Position numbers and translations under genes: made by a program. A stretch of 64,000 nucleotides of DNA from Firmicutes bacterium UBA7510 (lineage in GTDB: Bacteria; Bacillota; Clostridia; Tissierellales; Sedimentibacteraceae): positions 8,941-72,940 of the forward strand of contig DLNM01000020.1 of assembly GCA_002479485.1 (NCBI GenBank). The letters run 5' to 3'. Below are positions 18,356 to 27,934 of the stretch, piece after piece; positions within the stretch are counted from its first letter, which is position 1; the number at the start of each line of letters is the position of its first letter. Under the pieces are notes generated by a model. That model did not search any database and was not told the DNA's origin. It worked only from the letters and a program-made list of their open reading frames with translations.

Positions 18356-19081
18356 CTATTGTTTTCCAAATCTTCTATTTCTCTTTTGATATTCTAAAAT
18401 TGCTTCAAACAATTCTGTTTCCTTAAAATCTGGCCATAATACATCTGTAAAATAAAATTCTGTATATGCAAGTTGATACAGCAAAAAGTTACTTATCCTA
18501 ACTTCTCCACTAGTTCTAATCAGAAAATCTGGATCCGTACTGTTTTTGGTAAATAAATAATTTTTAAAGTTTTCCTCGTTAAGATTATCTATATTAATTT
18601 CATTATTTTCTACGTCTTTTACAATATTTTTTACGGCAGTAACAATTTCATCTCTTCCACCATAGCTTAAAGCTATATTCAAATTAAATCTTTTGTTATC
18701 TTTTGTTGCATCTATTGCACTTTTTACTTCTTCTCTAACGTTATTAGGTAAATCTTCAATTCTACCAATAAGATTTAATTTAATATTGTTTTTTATAATT
18801 CTGTTAAGCTCTTTTTTTAAAAACTCAATAAGTAAACTCATTAAACAGTCTACTTCATTTTTTTCTCTACCCCAATTTTCAGTTGAAAATGCATATACAG
18901 TAAGATTGTTTATTCCAACATCAGCTGCAGTCTCAACTATTTCCATTATTCTCTTTACACCTTCCCTATGCCCCATAGCAACAGGTAGGTTTTTTTTCTT
19001 AGCCCATCTTCTGTTCCCATCCATAATAATAGCAACATGATTAGGGATTTTTCCATCTAAAACCTGATCTCTTAAATTCAT
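18356..19081 (-). CDS. uppS: Isoprenyl transferase (undecaprenyl diphosphate synthase)
   Basis: UppS condenses isopentenyl diphosphate to make the undecaprenyl carrier for cell-wall synthesis. 241 aa, complete. Seen are IIMDGNRRWAKKKNLPVAMGHREG (catalytic Asp and P-loop Arg), TVYAFSTENWGREKNEV and LIRTSGEVRISNFLLYQLAYTEFYF with the C-terminal RxxxR/SN substrate site. It lies next to cdsA as in most Bacillota. Confidence 0.96.
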   Translation of the reverse strand: MNLRDQVLDGKIPNHVAIIMDGNRRWAKKKNLPVAMGHREGVKRIMEIVETAADVGINNLTVYAFSTENWGREKNEVDCLMSLLIEFLKKELNRIIKNNIKLNLIGRIEDLPNNVREEVKSAIDATKDNKRFNLNIALSYGGRDEIVTAVKNIVKDVENNEINIDNLNEENFKNYLFTKNSTDPDFLIRTSGEVRISNFLLYQLAYTEFYFTDVLWPDFKETELFEAILEYQKRNRRFGKQ

Positions 19082-19297
19082 AATTCCCTCATAGTTTTAT
19101 AAATAATAATATATTATGTATCATCAAAAATGAATTAATACAGACTTAATACATTTTATACTTATCCTGATCATATAAAACCTCATAGTCTCAAACTTCC
19201 TTTGAGACATTTAAGGATTTTAATGAGGGATTTGTATTATTAAGCCTGTATCAAATTAAACTAGATTAAATAATTAATTAAGTATTTAATTAATTGA

Positions 19298-19513
19298 TTA
19301 ATAGTATGTTACAAATAAGGTAATATACTCACCATTTAAATCCTCTTTAATCACATATGGATTATTTAGTTTATTAAATTTAGAATTATTACCTGTTATC
19401 TTAACTACTCTAATAATATTATTTTTTGTTATAATATTATTATTAATTTTATGATACTTTTCTTGAAGTAAGCTTAAGGCTTCACATAATGGATAGCCTG
19501 CTAAACTATCCAT
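19298..19513 (-). CDS. Small protein between frr and uppS, possibly a lone PASTA-like domain
   Basis: 71 aa, starting 1 nt after the frr stop, so probably co-translated with it. The outline YPLCEALSLLQEKYHKI ... NPYVIKED ... GEYITLFVTYY loosely follows a PASTA domain (helix with EALxLL, then a terminal LxVxxY strand), but there is no signal peptide. Single PASTA-like proteins at this locus would be unusual; the assignment is an inference. The 216 bp after it hold hairpins, including GTCTCAAA/TTTGAGAC (about 19189-19208), and no gene. Confidence 0.6.
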   Translation of the reverse strand: MDSLAGYPLCEALSLLQEKYHKINNNIITKNNIIRVVKITGNNSKFNKLNNPYVIKEDLNGEYITLFVTYY

Positions 19514-19514
19514 A

Positions 19515-20072
19515 TTAAACCTCTAATATTTCCTTTTCTTTATCTTTATATAAATCATCTATAAGTTTTGTATATTTATCAGTGAGCTTTTGAGCATCAT
19601 CTTCTGCCTTTTTCAAGTCATCTTTAGTTATTTCGCTACTTTTTTCCATTTTTTTAATAGCTTCTATAGCATCTCTTCTAACATTTCTCAAAGCTACTTT
19701 AGAATTTTCAACTTCTTTTTTAACTAATTTAAGTAAATCTTTTCTTCTTTCTTCTGTTAATTGAGGAATCATTAATCTAATAATCTTTCCATCATTTGAT
19801 GGATTAATTCCTAAATCAGAATTTAATATTGCTTTTTCTATTTCTTTAATACTTGATGCATCCCATGGTTGTATAATTAAGCATCTTGGTTCAGGAACTG
19901 AAATATTGGCAATTTGGTTTAAAGGAGTCATGCTTCCATAATAGCTAACTTGTATTTTATCAACAAGTTTAGGATTTGCCTTTCCAGCTCTAATAGTACT
20001 TAATTCTTCTTTCAAAAAGCTAATCGCTTTTTTCATTTGTTCTTCACGGTTAGTTAATTCTTGTTTATACAT
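19515..20072 (-). CDS. frr: Ribosome recycling factor
   Basis: RRF dissociates post-termination ribosomes together with EF-G. The 185-aa sequence is the full three-helix bundle plus beta domain: LSTIRAGKANPKLVDKIQVSYYGSMTPLNQ, then EPRCLIIQPWD, GKIIRLMIPQLTEERRKDLLKLVKK and the final DKEKEILEV. One base separates it from pyrH. Confidence 0.97.
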   Translation of the reverse strand: MYKQELTNREEQMKKAISFLKEELSTIRAGKANPKLVDKIQVSYYGSMTPLNQIANISVPEPRCLIIQPWDASSIKEIEKAILNSDLGINPSNDGKIIRLMIPQLTEERRKDLLKLVKKEVENSKVALRNVRRDAIEAIKKMEKSSEITKDDLKKAEDDAQKLTDKYTKLIDDLYKDKEKEILEV

Positions 20073-20073
20073 T

Positions 20074-20787
20074 TTATACCTCCTTAATAATAGTTCCTAT
20101 ATTTTCTCCTAAAATAATTCGCTCAATGTTTTTTGGGTCCTCTATAGCAAATACCAATATTGGTATTTTGTTATCCATACATAGTGAAGTTGCAGTCGAG
20201 TCCATAATTTTCAAACCTTTATTTAACACATCTATGTACGTTAAGTCAGTATATTTTTGTGCATTAGGGTTCTTTTTTGGATCCTCAGAATAAACACCGT
20301 CAACACCGTTTTTAGCAAGTAAAATAATATCAGCATTTATTTCTGCTGCTCTTAATGCTGCTGTTGTATCAGTTGAAAAATAAGGGTTACCAGTTCCACC
20401 CGCAAATATAACAACTTTATTAGATTCTAAATGTTTTACAGCTTTACGTCTAATATATGGCTCTGCTACTTGCTTCATTTCTATAGAAGTTTGAGCAACA
20501 GCTTCAACTCCTAGTTTTTCCAAGTGAGTTTGTAATGCCAAACCATTTATTATTGTACCTAACATCCCCATGTAATCTGATGTAGTCCTATCCATATCTT
20601 TTGCAGATGCCCCGCGCCAAAAATTTCCACCACCAACAACAATAGCAACTTGTACACCGAGGTCATTAACTGTTTTTATTTCTTTAGCTATTGACATGAT
20701 TGTTTTTTCATCAACTCCATGTCCCGCCCCACCGGATAGAGCTTCACCGCTAATTTTTAATAATACTCTTTTATATCTACAGTTCAT
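20074..20787 (-). CDS. pyrH: UMP kinase
   Basis: PyrH phosphorylates UMP to UDP in pyrimidine synthesis. 237 aa of the amino-acid-kinase fold: [38 protein letters not shown] and the uridylate-binding [14 protein letters not shown] segments are all present. It sits between tsf and frr, the conserved order. Confidence 0.97.
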   Translation of the reverse strand: MNCRYKRVLLKISGEALSGGAGHGVDEKTIMSIAKEIKTVNDLGVQVAIVVGGGNFWRGASAKDMDRTTSDYMGMLGTIINGLALQTHLEKLGVEAVAQTSIEMKQVAEPYIRRKAVKHLESNKVVIFAGGTGNPYFSTDTTAALRAAEINADIILLAKNGVDGVYSEDPKKNPNAQKYTDLTYIDVLNKGLKIMDSTATSLCMDNKIPILVFAIEDPKNIERIILGENIGTIIKEV

Positions 20788-20852
20788 ACTGCCTCCTGAT
20801 AGTCTAAATTTAAGTAATGGAGAACCAAATAATAGTTCTCCATTATATAATA

Positions 20853-21773
20853 TTACATATTCATTTGTTTAGCAACTTCTTCTGCAAAATTTTCAGATTT
20901 TTTTTCTAAGCCTTCGCCAACTTCAAATCTTCTAACTCCTGCAATTTTAATAGATTTTCCAAGTTTTTTGGCAACATTATCTATTAATTTTCCAATTGTT
21001 AAATCAGAGTCCTTAACAAATACTTGCTCAACTAAGCAAATATCTTTTAATTCTTTTTGAAGTCTTCCTTCAACCATTTTTTCAACTATGTTTTGAGGTT
21101 TTCCTTCATTTAATGCTTGAGCTATCAAGATTTCTCTTTCATGTGCTAAGTATTCTTGATCAACATCATCTTTAGTTATATATTTTGGATTCATTGCTGC
21201 AACTTGCATTGCTATGTCTTTTCCTAATTCTTCCAATTCACTACCAGATTTTTCTGTTTCTAATCCTACTATAACAGCTATTTTACCAGCACCGTGGATA
21301 TATCCAGCTACAGTACCGTTTGAAACTTCAACAGACTCAATTCTTCTAATATTCATGTTCTCGCCTATTTTTGCGATTTTAGCAGTTAGAACTTCTTGAA
21401 CTGTTTCATTTTGATCAAAATATTTTACATTTTTCAATTCTTCAACGTCGCTAAAGTTTGTTTCTACAGCTAATTTAGCTACATTGTTAACAAATTCTCT
21501 AAATTCTTCATTTTTAGCAACAAAGTCAGTTTCTGAGTTTACCTCAACAACAACACCTTTTTTTCCATCTGCTGATATAGCAATTGAAGCTATACCTTCA
21601 GCTGCAACTCTTCCTGATTTTTTAGCAGCTTGTGCAAGTCCTTTTTCTCTTAAAAAATCCACTGCTTTTTCCATATCACCATCGCAAGCAGCTAACGCTT
21701 TTTTACAATCCATCATTCCAGCATTTGTAGCTTCTCTAAGCTCTTTTACCATTGATGCAGTTATTTCTGCCAT
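20853..21773 (-). CDS. tsf: Elongation factor Ts
   Basis: EF-Ts exchanges GDP for GTP on EF-Tu. 306 aa with the UBA-like N-terminus [26 protein letters not shown], the EF-Tu contact motif [16 protein letters not shown] and a C-terminal dimerisation-domain duplicate. The ATG at 21773 has GGAGG nine bases upstream. A longer in-frame extension would run through a terminator hairpin and is rejected. Confidence 0.97.
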   Translation of the reverse strand: MAEITASMVKELREATNAGMMDCKKALAACDGDMEKAVDFLREKGLAQAAKKSGRVAAEGIASIAISADGKKGVVVEVNSETDFVAKNEEFREFVNNVAKLAVETNFSDVEELKNVKYFDQNETVQEVLTAKIAKIGENMNIRRIESVEVSNGTVAGYIHGAGKIAVIVGLETEKSGSELEELGKDIAMQVAAMNPKYITKDDVDQEYLAHEREILIAQALNEGKPQNIVEKMVEGRLQKELKDICLVEQVFVKDSDLTIGKLIDNVAKKLGKSIKIAGVRRFEVGEGLEKKSENFAEEVAKQMNM

Positions 21774-21792
21774 AATTATTTCCTCCTTATTT

Positions 21793-21836
21793 AAAAAAAG
21801 TAAGGTAATAAGGAGCATACCCTTAATCCTTACTTT
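21793..21836 (-). terminator. Intrinsic terminator/attenuator between rpsB and tsf
   Basis: On the minus strand AAAGTAAGG (21836-21828) pairs with CCTTACTTT (21805-21797), with an inner TAAGG/CCTTA stem, followed directly by T7 and only about 20 nt before the tsf start. This would reduce tsf expression relative to rpsB. Confidence 0.8.
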
Positions 21837-21852
21837 CATGTATTTCAAATTA

Positions 21853-22617
21853 TTATTCGATATTTTCTTCTACTTTATCTAATTCTTCTTCAGTTAATTC
21901 CTTTTCAACATCTTCAGAAACATCAGTTAATTGCTCACCTTGTTTTCCTTCAATGATAGCATCAGCTATAGTTGCAGTTAATAATTTAACGGCTCTTATT
22001 GCATCATCATTACCAGGGATAACTAAATCAACTTCATCTGGATCACAGTTTGTATCAACTATAGCTACAACTGGTATTCCTAATATTTTAGCTTCTTGAA
22101 CAGCTATTTTTTCTTTTCTTGGGTCAACTACGAATAAAGCACCTGGAATTTTTTCCATGTTCTTAATTCCACCTAAGAATTTCTCTAGTCTTTCAGCTTC
22201 ATGCTTTAATTTTATAACTTCTTTTTTAGTTAAAAGAGCAAATGTTCCGTCTTCTTCCATTTTCTTTAACTCATTAAGTCTATTAATTCTGTTTCTGATA
22301 GTTTTGTAGTTTGTTAACATACCACCTAACCATCTTTGGCTAACAAAATGCATACCACATCTTAAAGCCTCACTCTTAGTAGCCTCTTGAGCTTGCTTTT
22401 TAGTTCCAACAAATAATATGTCTCCACCATTAGCTACAACATCTTTTATAAAGTTGTAAGCCTCATCAACCTTATCACTAGTTTTTTGTAAGTCGATGAT
22501 ATAAATTCCATTTCTTTCTGTGAAAATATACTCAGCCATTTTTGGATTCCATCTTCTAGTTTGATGTCCGAAGTGAACTCCTGCTTCAAGTAATTTTTTC
22601 ATACTTACTATTGCCAT
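21853..22617 (-). CDS. rpsB: 30S ribosomal protein S2
   Basis: 254 aa. The start [26 protein letters not shown] and the segments [34 protein letters not shown] and [27 protein letters not shown] are conserved S2 landmarks. The acidic tail is rich in Glu. The ATG at 22617 has GGAGG upstream. It has its own promoter (22724-22752) and a leader of about 100 nt. Confidence 0.97.
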   Translation of the reverse strand: MAIVSMKKLLEAGVHFGHQTRRWNPKMAEYIFTERNGIYIIDLQKTSDKVDEAYNFIKDVVANGGDILFVGTKKQAQEATKSEALRCGMHFVSQRWLGGMLTNYKTIRNRINRLNELKKMEEDGTFALLTKKEVIKLKHEAERLEKFLGGIKNMEKIPGALFVVDPRKEKIAVQEAKILGIPVVAIVDTNCDPDEVDLVIPGNDDAIRAVKLLTATIADAIIEGKQGEQLTDVSEDVEKELTEEELDKVEENIE

Positions 22618-22723
22618 ATTTAATTTCCTCCTTTTGTTTTTACATCCAGCATCTTCATATTTACTCAAGACTCATTTATGAGCACACCTATTATAAATCA
22701 GACACTGTGCATAGTACTTTGGT

Positions 22724-22752
22724 ATTATAACACACACAATAATGCTTAGCAA
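22724..22752 (-). promoter_or_regulatory. Predicted rpsB promoter
   Basis: On the minus strand: -35 TTGCTA (22752-22747), 17-bp spacer, -10 TATAAT (22729-22724). It leaves a leader of about 100 nt before rpsB, long enough for autogenous S2 control, though no known leader motif was recognised. Confidence 0.75.
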
Positions 22753-22793
22753 CATTTTTTTTATTATAATCGTATTTTTTTATACTATTTTAA

Positions 22794-24983
22794 TTACTTA
22801 TTATCTTTTTCACACTTTAAACAAACAATTTCGTCATTTTTCTTGACCATTTGATTGCCACAAACCTCACAAACTTGGTTAGTTGGTTCATTCCATGAAA
22901 TAAAATTACAGTCTGGATATCCGCTACATCCGTAAAATCTTCGTCCTTTTTTAGTGTATTTAACTACTATATCTTTTCCACATCTAGGACATTTAGCATC
23001 TATCTTTTGAACTATTTGTTTTGTATTTTTACAATTTGGGTAGTTTGAGCATGCTAAGAAATCACCAAATCTGCCTTTTCTTTTTAGCATTTTTGCTCCA
23101 CATAATTCACAATCAATATCTGTTTCTTCAGCTACATCTTTTTGATTAAGCTTTTTAGTCGTTTTGCATTCTGGATAGTTAGGGCAAGCTAAGAATTTTC
23201 CAAATCTCCCCTTCTTAACAACCATAAATTCACCGCATTGTTCACATTTTTCAGTGCTGACTTCTTCCTTGATTTCAACCTTTTCAATTTCCTTATCTGC
23301 TCTATCTAAAGATACTTTAAATTCTCCATAAAAATCATTTATAATATTATGCCAATCTACTTTTCCATTAGCAACTGCATCTAGTTTGTTTTCAAGTCCA
23401 GCAGTAAATTTATCATTAATTATATTATTAAAATATTTAACAAGCATTTCATCTACTAATAAACCCATTTCAGTTGGCATTAAATAATTTTTTTCTTTAA
23501 CTACATATTCTCTATTTGTAATTGTAATAATAGTCGGAGCATAAGTACTAGGCCTACCAATCCCAAGAACTTCCATTACCTTAATTAAAGTAGCCTCTGT
23601 ATATCTAGCAGGAGGATTAGTAAAATGTTTCTCCGGTAAAATCTCATTTATACTAATTAAATCACCTTCATTAATATTTGGTAAGGTTACATCCTTAGAA
23701 CCGTCACTATAATTATAAATCTTTTTATATCCATCAAACTGCAATATGCTACCAGATGTTTTAAATATGTTACTATTACTATTAAAAGTAATAGTTGTTG
23801 TATCAAATTCAGCATCCTTCATTTGTGATGCAACAAACCGTCTCCAAATCAAACTGTATAATTTATATTGCTCTGGACTAAGAGAATCTTTTATATTTTC
23901 TGGGCTTCTATCAATTGAAGTCGGTCTGATAGCTTCATGAGCATCTTGAGCTTCAGCCTTGTTTTTCTTATTATACTCATTATGATTATAATATTCTTGA
24001 CCACATTTTTTAACTATATAATCCTTTGCATGTTCATGAGCTTCATTAGAGATTCTATAGGAATCTGTTCTAATATATGTAACTAAACCTACACTTCCCT
24101 CGCCCTTTATGTTAATGCCCTCATACAACTGCTGTGCAACCATCATTGTTTTTTTAGAAGAAAAATTAAGCTTTTTATTGGCCTCTTGTTGTAAACTACT
24201 TGTTGTAAATGGTGGATATGGCTTCTTTAAGCTACGATTTTTTTCAACTTTGTAAACAGATAAGCTACTTTTATCTATACTATTTAAAACCTTATTAGTT
24301 TCTTCTTCATTTTTTAATTTTACCTTACTTATTTTTCCATCATCTTTTAATAAGCCATAATATTTTGCTATAAATTTTTTCTTTTTCTCAATTAGTTCAA
24401 TATCTATTGTCCAATATTCTTCGGATACGAAATTACTAATTTCTCTTTCTCTGTCACATATAAGCTTTAATGCAACGGATTGTACTCTGCCAGCACTTAA
24501 TCCTTTTTCAATTTTTCTCCATAAAAGTGGACTGATATTGTATCCAACCAATCTATCTAATACTCTTCTTGCCTGCTGAGCATCTACTAAATCAGTGTTT
24601 ATTTTTCTTGGGTTTTTAACAGCTTTTTTTATAGCTTCTTTTGTTATTTCATTAAATTCAATTCTATTACAGCTTTCTTCATCTAAATTTAAAAGCTTAG
24701 ATAAATGCCATGAAATAGCCTCTCCCTCTCTATCGGGGTCAGTTGCAAGCAAAACTTGCTTTGCCTTTTTTGTTTCTTTCTTAAGTTCTTTAATTACATC
24801 ACCTTTACCTCTTATAGTAATGTAATCAGGTTCAAAATTATTATCTATATTTATGCCTAGTTTGCTTTTAGGCAAATCTCTAACATGACCAACAGAAGCC
24901 TTAACTGTATAGTTATTGCCTAAAAATTTTCCTATAGTTTTAGCCTTTGCAGGTGACTCAACAATTACTAATTTTTTTTCCAT
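22794..24983 (-). CDS. topA: DNA topoisomerase I
   Basis: Type IA topoisomerase relaxing negative supercoils. 729 aa: Toprim domain from KKLVIVESPAKAKTIGKFLG with DPDREGEA; the active-site region GLVTYIRTDSYR (catalytic Tyr); then four C-terminal zinc-ribbon units beginning CEQCG, CELCG, CPRCG and CEVCG. I chose the ATG at 24983; an in-frame ATG at 24995 directly abuts the GGAGG and is less likely. The start region can be folded into a 9-bp stem (24989-25038). codY, often next downstream, is absent. Confidence 0.95.
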   Translation of the reverse strand: MEKKLVIVESPAKAKTIGKFLGNNYTVKASVGHVRDLPKSKLGINIDNNFEPDYITIRGKGDVIKELKKETKKAKQVLLATDPDREGEAISWHLSKLLNLDEESCNRIEFNEITKEAIKKAVKNPRKINTDLVDAQQARRVLDRLVGYNISPLLWRKIEKGLSAGRVQSVALKLICDREREISNFVSEEYWTIDIELIEKKKKFIAKYYGLLKDDGKISKVKLKNEEETNKVLNSIDKSSLSVYKVEKNRSLKKPYPPFTTSSLQQEANKKLNFSSKKTMMVAQQLYEGINIKGEGSVGLVTYIRTDSYRISNEAHEHAKDYIVKKCGQEYYNHNEYNKKNKAEAQDAHEAIRPTSIDRSPENIKDSLSPEQYKLYSLIWRRFVASQMKDAEFDTTTITFNSNSNIFKTSGSILQFDGYKKIYNYSDGSKDVTLPNINEGDLISINEILPEKHFTNPPARYTEATLIKVMEVLGIGRPSTYAPTIITITNREYVVKEKNYLMPTEMGLLVDEMLVKYFNNIINDKFTAGLENKLDAVANGKVDWHNIINDFYGEFKVSLDRADKEIEKVEIKEEVSTEKCEQCGEFMVVKKGRFGKFLACPNYPECKTTKKLNQKDVAEETDIDCELCGAKMLKRKGRFGDFLACSNYPNCKNTKQIVQKIDAKCPRCGKDIVVKYTKKGRRFYGCSGYPDCNFISWNEPTNQVCEVCGNQMVKKNDEIVCLKCEKDNK

Positions 24984-24988
24984 ATCTA

Positions 24989-25042
24989 AGTCCATGCCTC
25001 CATTTGAACAAAATACCATAAAAAACCAAGCATGGACTCGGT
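24989..25042 (-). promoter_or_regulatory. topA leader stem next to the Shine-Dalgarno
   Basis: On the minus strand AGTCCATGC (25038-25030) is perfectly complementary to GCATGGACT (24997-24989), the latter beginning at the last base of the topA GGAGG and ending six bases before the start codon. The 5' arm is preceded by CCG, giving ACCGAGTCCATGC, nearly identical to CCCGACTCCATGC before rbfA. Confidence 0.45.
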
Positions 25043-25117
25043 TCTTATTCTATTATTTCTCATATTTCTTTCAACCTTATCTCCTATTCTGCATATTAAT
25101 GTATACACTAAATTCAA

Positions 25118-26218
25118 CTAATTTGCAAGAACAAATTTTTTGCCGCTTGTTTGAACAACCATAGATTTCATTTCTAAAATGGTTAAACTACATAAAATTT
25201 CATTTATAGGATAATTAATTTTAGAAGATATTTCATCAAAATTTTTCTCTCCCTCTGAAATAAGTGTAATTATATCTTGTTCTATTTTATTTAAACTATT
25301 AAAATTTATTTCTTTTTTTAATAATTTATCTCTTAAATTATTGAATTCAGGCAATTCTTCTATTATATCGTCAACGTTGCTTACTAATTTAGCACCATCT
25401 TTTATTAATTTATTTGTACCAACACTAAATATACTATTTATGTTACCAGGTATAGAAAAAACTTCTTTACCCTGCTCGGCAGCATGGCTAACTGTTATAA
25501 GTGTACCGCTTTTTTCCTGAGCTTCTACAACTAAAATTCCAGAGCTTAATCCGCTTATTATTCTATTTCGATTTGGAAAATTTGACGAAATTGGCTCCAT
25601 ATCAAAAGGGTATTCTGTGATTACAGCTCCGCCGGTATTCTCAATTTCCATGTATAATTCTCTATTTTTTTGAGGATAAATAATATTTATTCCGCAACCT
25701 ATAACTCCAATGGTATTGCCATTTGCTTTTATTGCACTTTTGTGTGCAATAGTATCTATCCCATTTGCTAGTCCACTAATTATTGTTATTCCTAAGGCAG
25801 ATAATTCTCTTGCAAATTTATCAGCGCAGAATTTACCATAATCAGTAGCCTTCCTTGAACCAACAATACCAATAGATAAATTATTTAAGCAGCTTATATC
25901 ACCTTTGCAATACAATATGCATGGAGGATTTATTATATTCTTTAATTTTTTTGGATAATCATCATCAAGCATTGTAATTACTTTTACGTTTTCTTTATTT
26001 AATCTACTTAATAGTTTTTCCTCGAAACCATTCTTTTTACTTATTAAACTGTCTATAGTAAAATCATTGATATATGCTAAATTACCTCTTTCTCCATTTA
26101 AATTATGCCAAATTTCTTCTGCTGCACCAAAATACTCTATAAGCTTAGCTATAGTTCTATTTCCAATACCTTTTTCTGAACTTAACCAAGCTAAAACTAA
26201 TTTATTATTAACAGACAT
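25118..26218 (-). CDS. dprA: DNA-processing protein DprA
   Basis: DprA protects incoming single-stranded DNA during natural transformation and loads RecA. 366 aa: N-terminal helix-hairpin-helix region (SEKGIGNRTIAKLIEYFG), Rossmann core with GIVGSRKATDYGKFCADKFA, SGLANGIDTIAH and GNTIGVIGCGINIIYP, and a C-terminal winged-helix part. The ATG at 26218 has GGGGGT upstream; the upstream frame comes from repeat copy A. Next to yifB (comM), consistent with DNA uptake genes. Confidence 0.94.
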   Translation of the reverse strand: MSVNNKLVLAWLSSEKGIGNRTIAKLIEYFGAAEEIWHNLNGERGNLAYINDFTIDSLISKKNGFEEKLLSRLNKENVKVITMLDDDYPKKLKNIINPPCILYCKGDISCLNNLSIGIVGSRKATDYGKFCADKFARELSALGITIISGLANGIDTIAHKSAIKANGNTIGVIGCGINIIYPQKNRELYMEIENTGGAVITEYPFDMEPISSNFPNRNRIISGLSSGILVVEAQEKSGTLITVSHAAEQGKEVFSIPGNINSIFSVGTNKLIKDGAKLVSNVDDIIEELPEFNNLRDKLLKKEINFNSLNKIEQDIITLISEGEKNFDEISSKINYPINEILCSLTILEMKSMVVQTSGKKFVLAN

Positions 26219-26224
26219 AATACC

Positions 26225-26300
26225 CCCTATGAAAAATCGTTTTTTGATTTTTCTAATCGTGAAATACATTTCACGTTGTGAAGTGTATTTTTTCACGCTA
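26225..26300 (-). repeat. Intergenic palindromic repeat, copy A (before dprA)
   Basis: Contains GAAAAATC-n7-GATTTTTC, an inner palindrome CGTGAAAT-ac-ATTTCACG, and a GTGAA...TTCAC hairpin. It fills the yifB-dprA gap. Shares its order of hairpins with copies at 27830-27926 and 41222-41308, but lacks their TGCCA/TGGCA hairpin. Confidence 0.8.
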
Positions 26301-27824
26301 TTACCTCCAATACTTTCTATCTAAAGTTCTGTATTGGATTGCTTCTGCTATATGCTTTTGCAAAATATTGTCGCTATTTTCTAAATCTGCTATAGTCCTT
26401 GCAACCTTTAAAATTTTATTGTATGCTCTAGCACTTAACCCTAAACTATCAAAGGCTATTTTCAAAAGTGCTTCTGAATCACTGTCAATTTTGCAGTACT
26501 TTGACACTTGCTTTGAAGTCAGCTGAGAATTAGTATAGACATTTGAGCCTTTGTATCTATTGCTTTGAATATGTCTTGCATTTAATACTCTTTCTTTAAT
26601 TTCTTTGGATGATTCTTCCTTATTTTTGCTATTTAAGTCCTCGTAGTAAACTGGAGACACTTCAATTTGTATATCCATTCTATCAAGAAGAGGACCAGAT
26701 ATCTTGCTTAAGTATTTATTGATTTGTCCTTGATTACAGGAGCATTCGTGTTTAGGATCACCTAAGAAACCACAAGGACATGGATTCATAGAACCTATAA
26801 GCATAAATTTTGCTGGATAAGTATATGTATTATTTGCTCTTGCGACTGAAATCATCCCATCTTCCATCGGTTGCCTTAAAACTTCTAATACACTTTTTGG
26901 AAATTCAGGCATTTCATCTAAAAATAAAACTCCATAATGGGATAATGAAACCTCTCCGGGCTTAGAAGTTCTTCCACCACCCGCTAATGCAGCTCTTGAT
27001 ACTGTATGATGTGGACTTCTAAATGGTCTTTTCTTCATTAGACCATTCTCGCTTGTTTCACCTGATATGCTATATATTTTTGTAACTTCTAAGGATTCTT
27101 CGAAAGATAAGTCAGGTAATATAGTAGGTATTCTCTTTGCAATCATTGTTTTACCAGACCCTGGAGGTCCAAGCATTAAAAGATTATGCCCTCCAGCAGC
27201 AGCAATTTCTACTGCTCTTTTTAGTGCTGTTTGTCCCTTTATCTCTGAAAAGTCTTCTTCATACTGATGTTCTAACAATGAGTCCATATATATTGACTTG
27301 TAAGGAGGTATTTCTATTTCTTCATTTAAATAATCGACTAAATCTATTAATGTATCAACTGGTATTATGTCTATATTATCTATAACACCACATTCCTCTT
27401 TATTTTCAGTTGGAATAATAACTTTTTTTACATTAAAATTCCTTAAGCTTATTGCTAGCGGCAAAGCGCCATCTACTTTTGTTATTTTACCATCTAAAGA
27501 TAATTCTCCAATAAAACATATATCATCTATTTGGTTTTTAATTATTTTACTAGCAGATAACACTCCAACAGCAATAGGCAAATCCATTTGACTGCCCTCT
27601 TTTTTCAAGTTAGCAGGAGCTAAGTTTATTGTAATTTTACTTACAGGAAATTTATATCCACTATTTTTTATAGATGAACGCACTCTTTCCTTAGCTTCTT
27701 TAATTGCAGTATCTGCTAATCCCACAATATTAAAACCTGGTAACCCGTTAGATAAATCTGTTTCAACTTCTACTATACACCCTTCAAGCCCTTGTAATAC
27801 ACATGCTTTAACCTTTGATAACAT
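26301..27824 (-). CDS. YifB/ComM family Mg chelatase-like AAA+ ATPase
   Basis: 507 aa. The N-terminal Lon-protease-like domain is followed by the Mg-chelatase AAA+ core (Walker A MLGPPGSGKTMIAKRI, Walker B GVLFLDEMPEF) and a C-terminal Mg_chelatase domain with zinc-ligand-like CPCG...CSC residues. ComM-type helicases promote branch migration during transformation, which fits the neighbouring dprA. The ATG at 27824 has GGAGGG upstream, contributed by repeat copy B. Confidence 0.93.
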   Translation of the reverse strand: MLSKVKACVLQGLEGCIVEVETDLSNGLPGFNIVGLADTAIKEAKERVRSSIKNSGYKFPVSKITINLAPANLKKEGSQMDLPIAVGVLSASKIIKNQIDDICFIGELSLDGKITKVDGALPLAISLRNFNVKKVIIPTENKEECGVIDNIDIIPVDTLIDLVDYLNEEIEIPPYKSIYMDSLLEHQYEEDFSEIKGQTALKRAVEIAAAGGHNLLMLGPPGSGKTMIAKRIPTILPDLSFEESLEVTKIYSISGETSENGLMKKRPFRSPHHTVSRAALAGGGRTSKPGEVSLSHYGVLFLDEMPEFPKSVLEVLRQPMEDGMISVARANNTYTYPAKFMLIGSMNPCPCGFLGDPKHECSCNQGQINKYLSKISGPLLDRMDIQIEVSPVYYEDLNSKNKEESSKEIKERVLNARHIQSNRYKGSNVYTNSQLTSKQVSKYCKIDSDSEALLKIAFDSLGLSARAYNKILKVARTIADLENSDNILQKHIAEAIQYRTLDRKYWR

Positions 27825-27829
27825 ATTTC

Positions 27830-27926
27830 CCTCCATTATGCCACTTCATGGCATTAAAAATAGAGATGAAAAATCACGTTTTTTGATTTTTCCAAGCGTG
27901 AAGTTCTTTTTTCACGCTATTCCCCC
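27830..27926 (-). repeat. Intergenic palindromic repeat, copy B (before yifB)
   Basis: Three hairpins in order on the minus strand: GCGTGAA...TTCACGC, GAAAAATC...GATTTTTC, and ATGCCA...TGGCAT, the last running straight into the yifB ribosome binding site. It lies between yraN and yifB. Confidence 0.85.
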
Positions 27927-27934
27927 TTAATATA

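Noticed and set aside
21774..21848. N-terminal extension of tsf
   Set aside because: The extension runs through a terminator hairpin and has no ribosome binding site; the start at 21773 has GGAGG and the conserved first residues.
22618..22668. N-terminal extension of rpsB
   Set aside because: The conserved S2 start with GGAGG lies at 22617; the extra codons are leader sequence.
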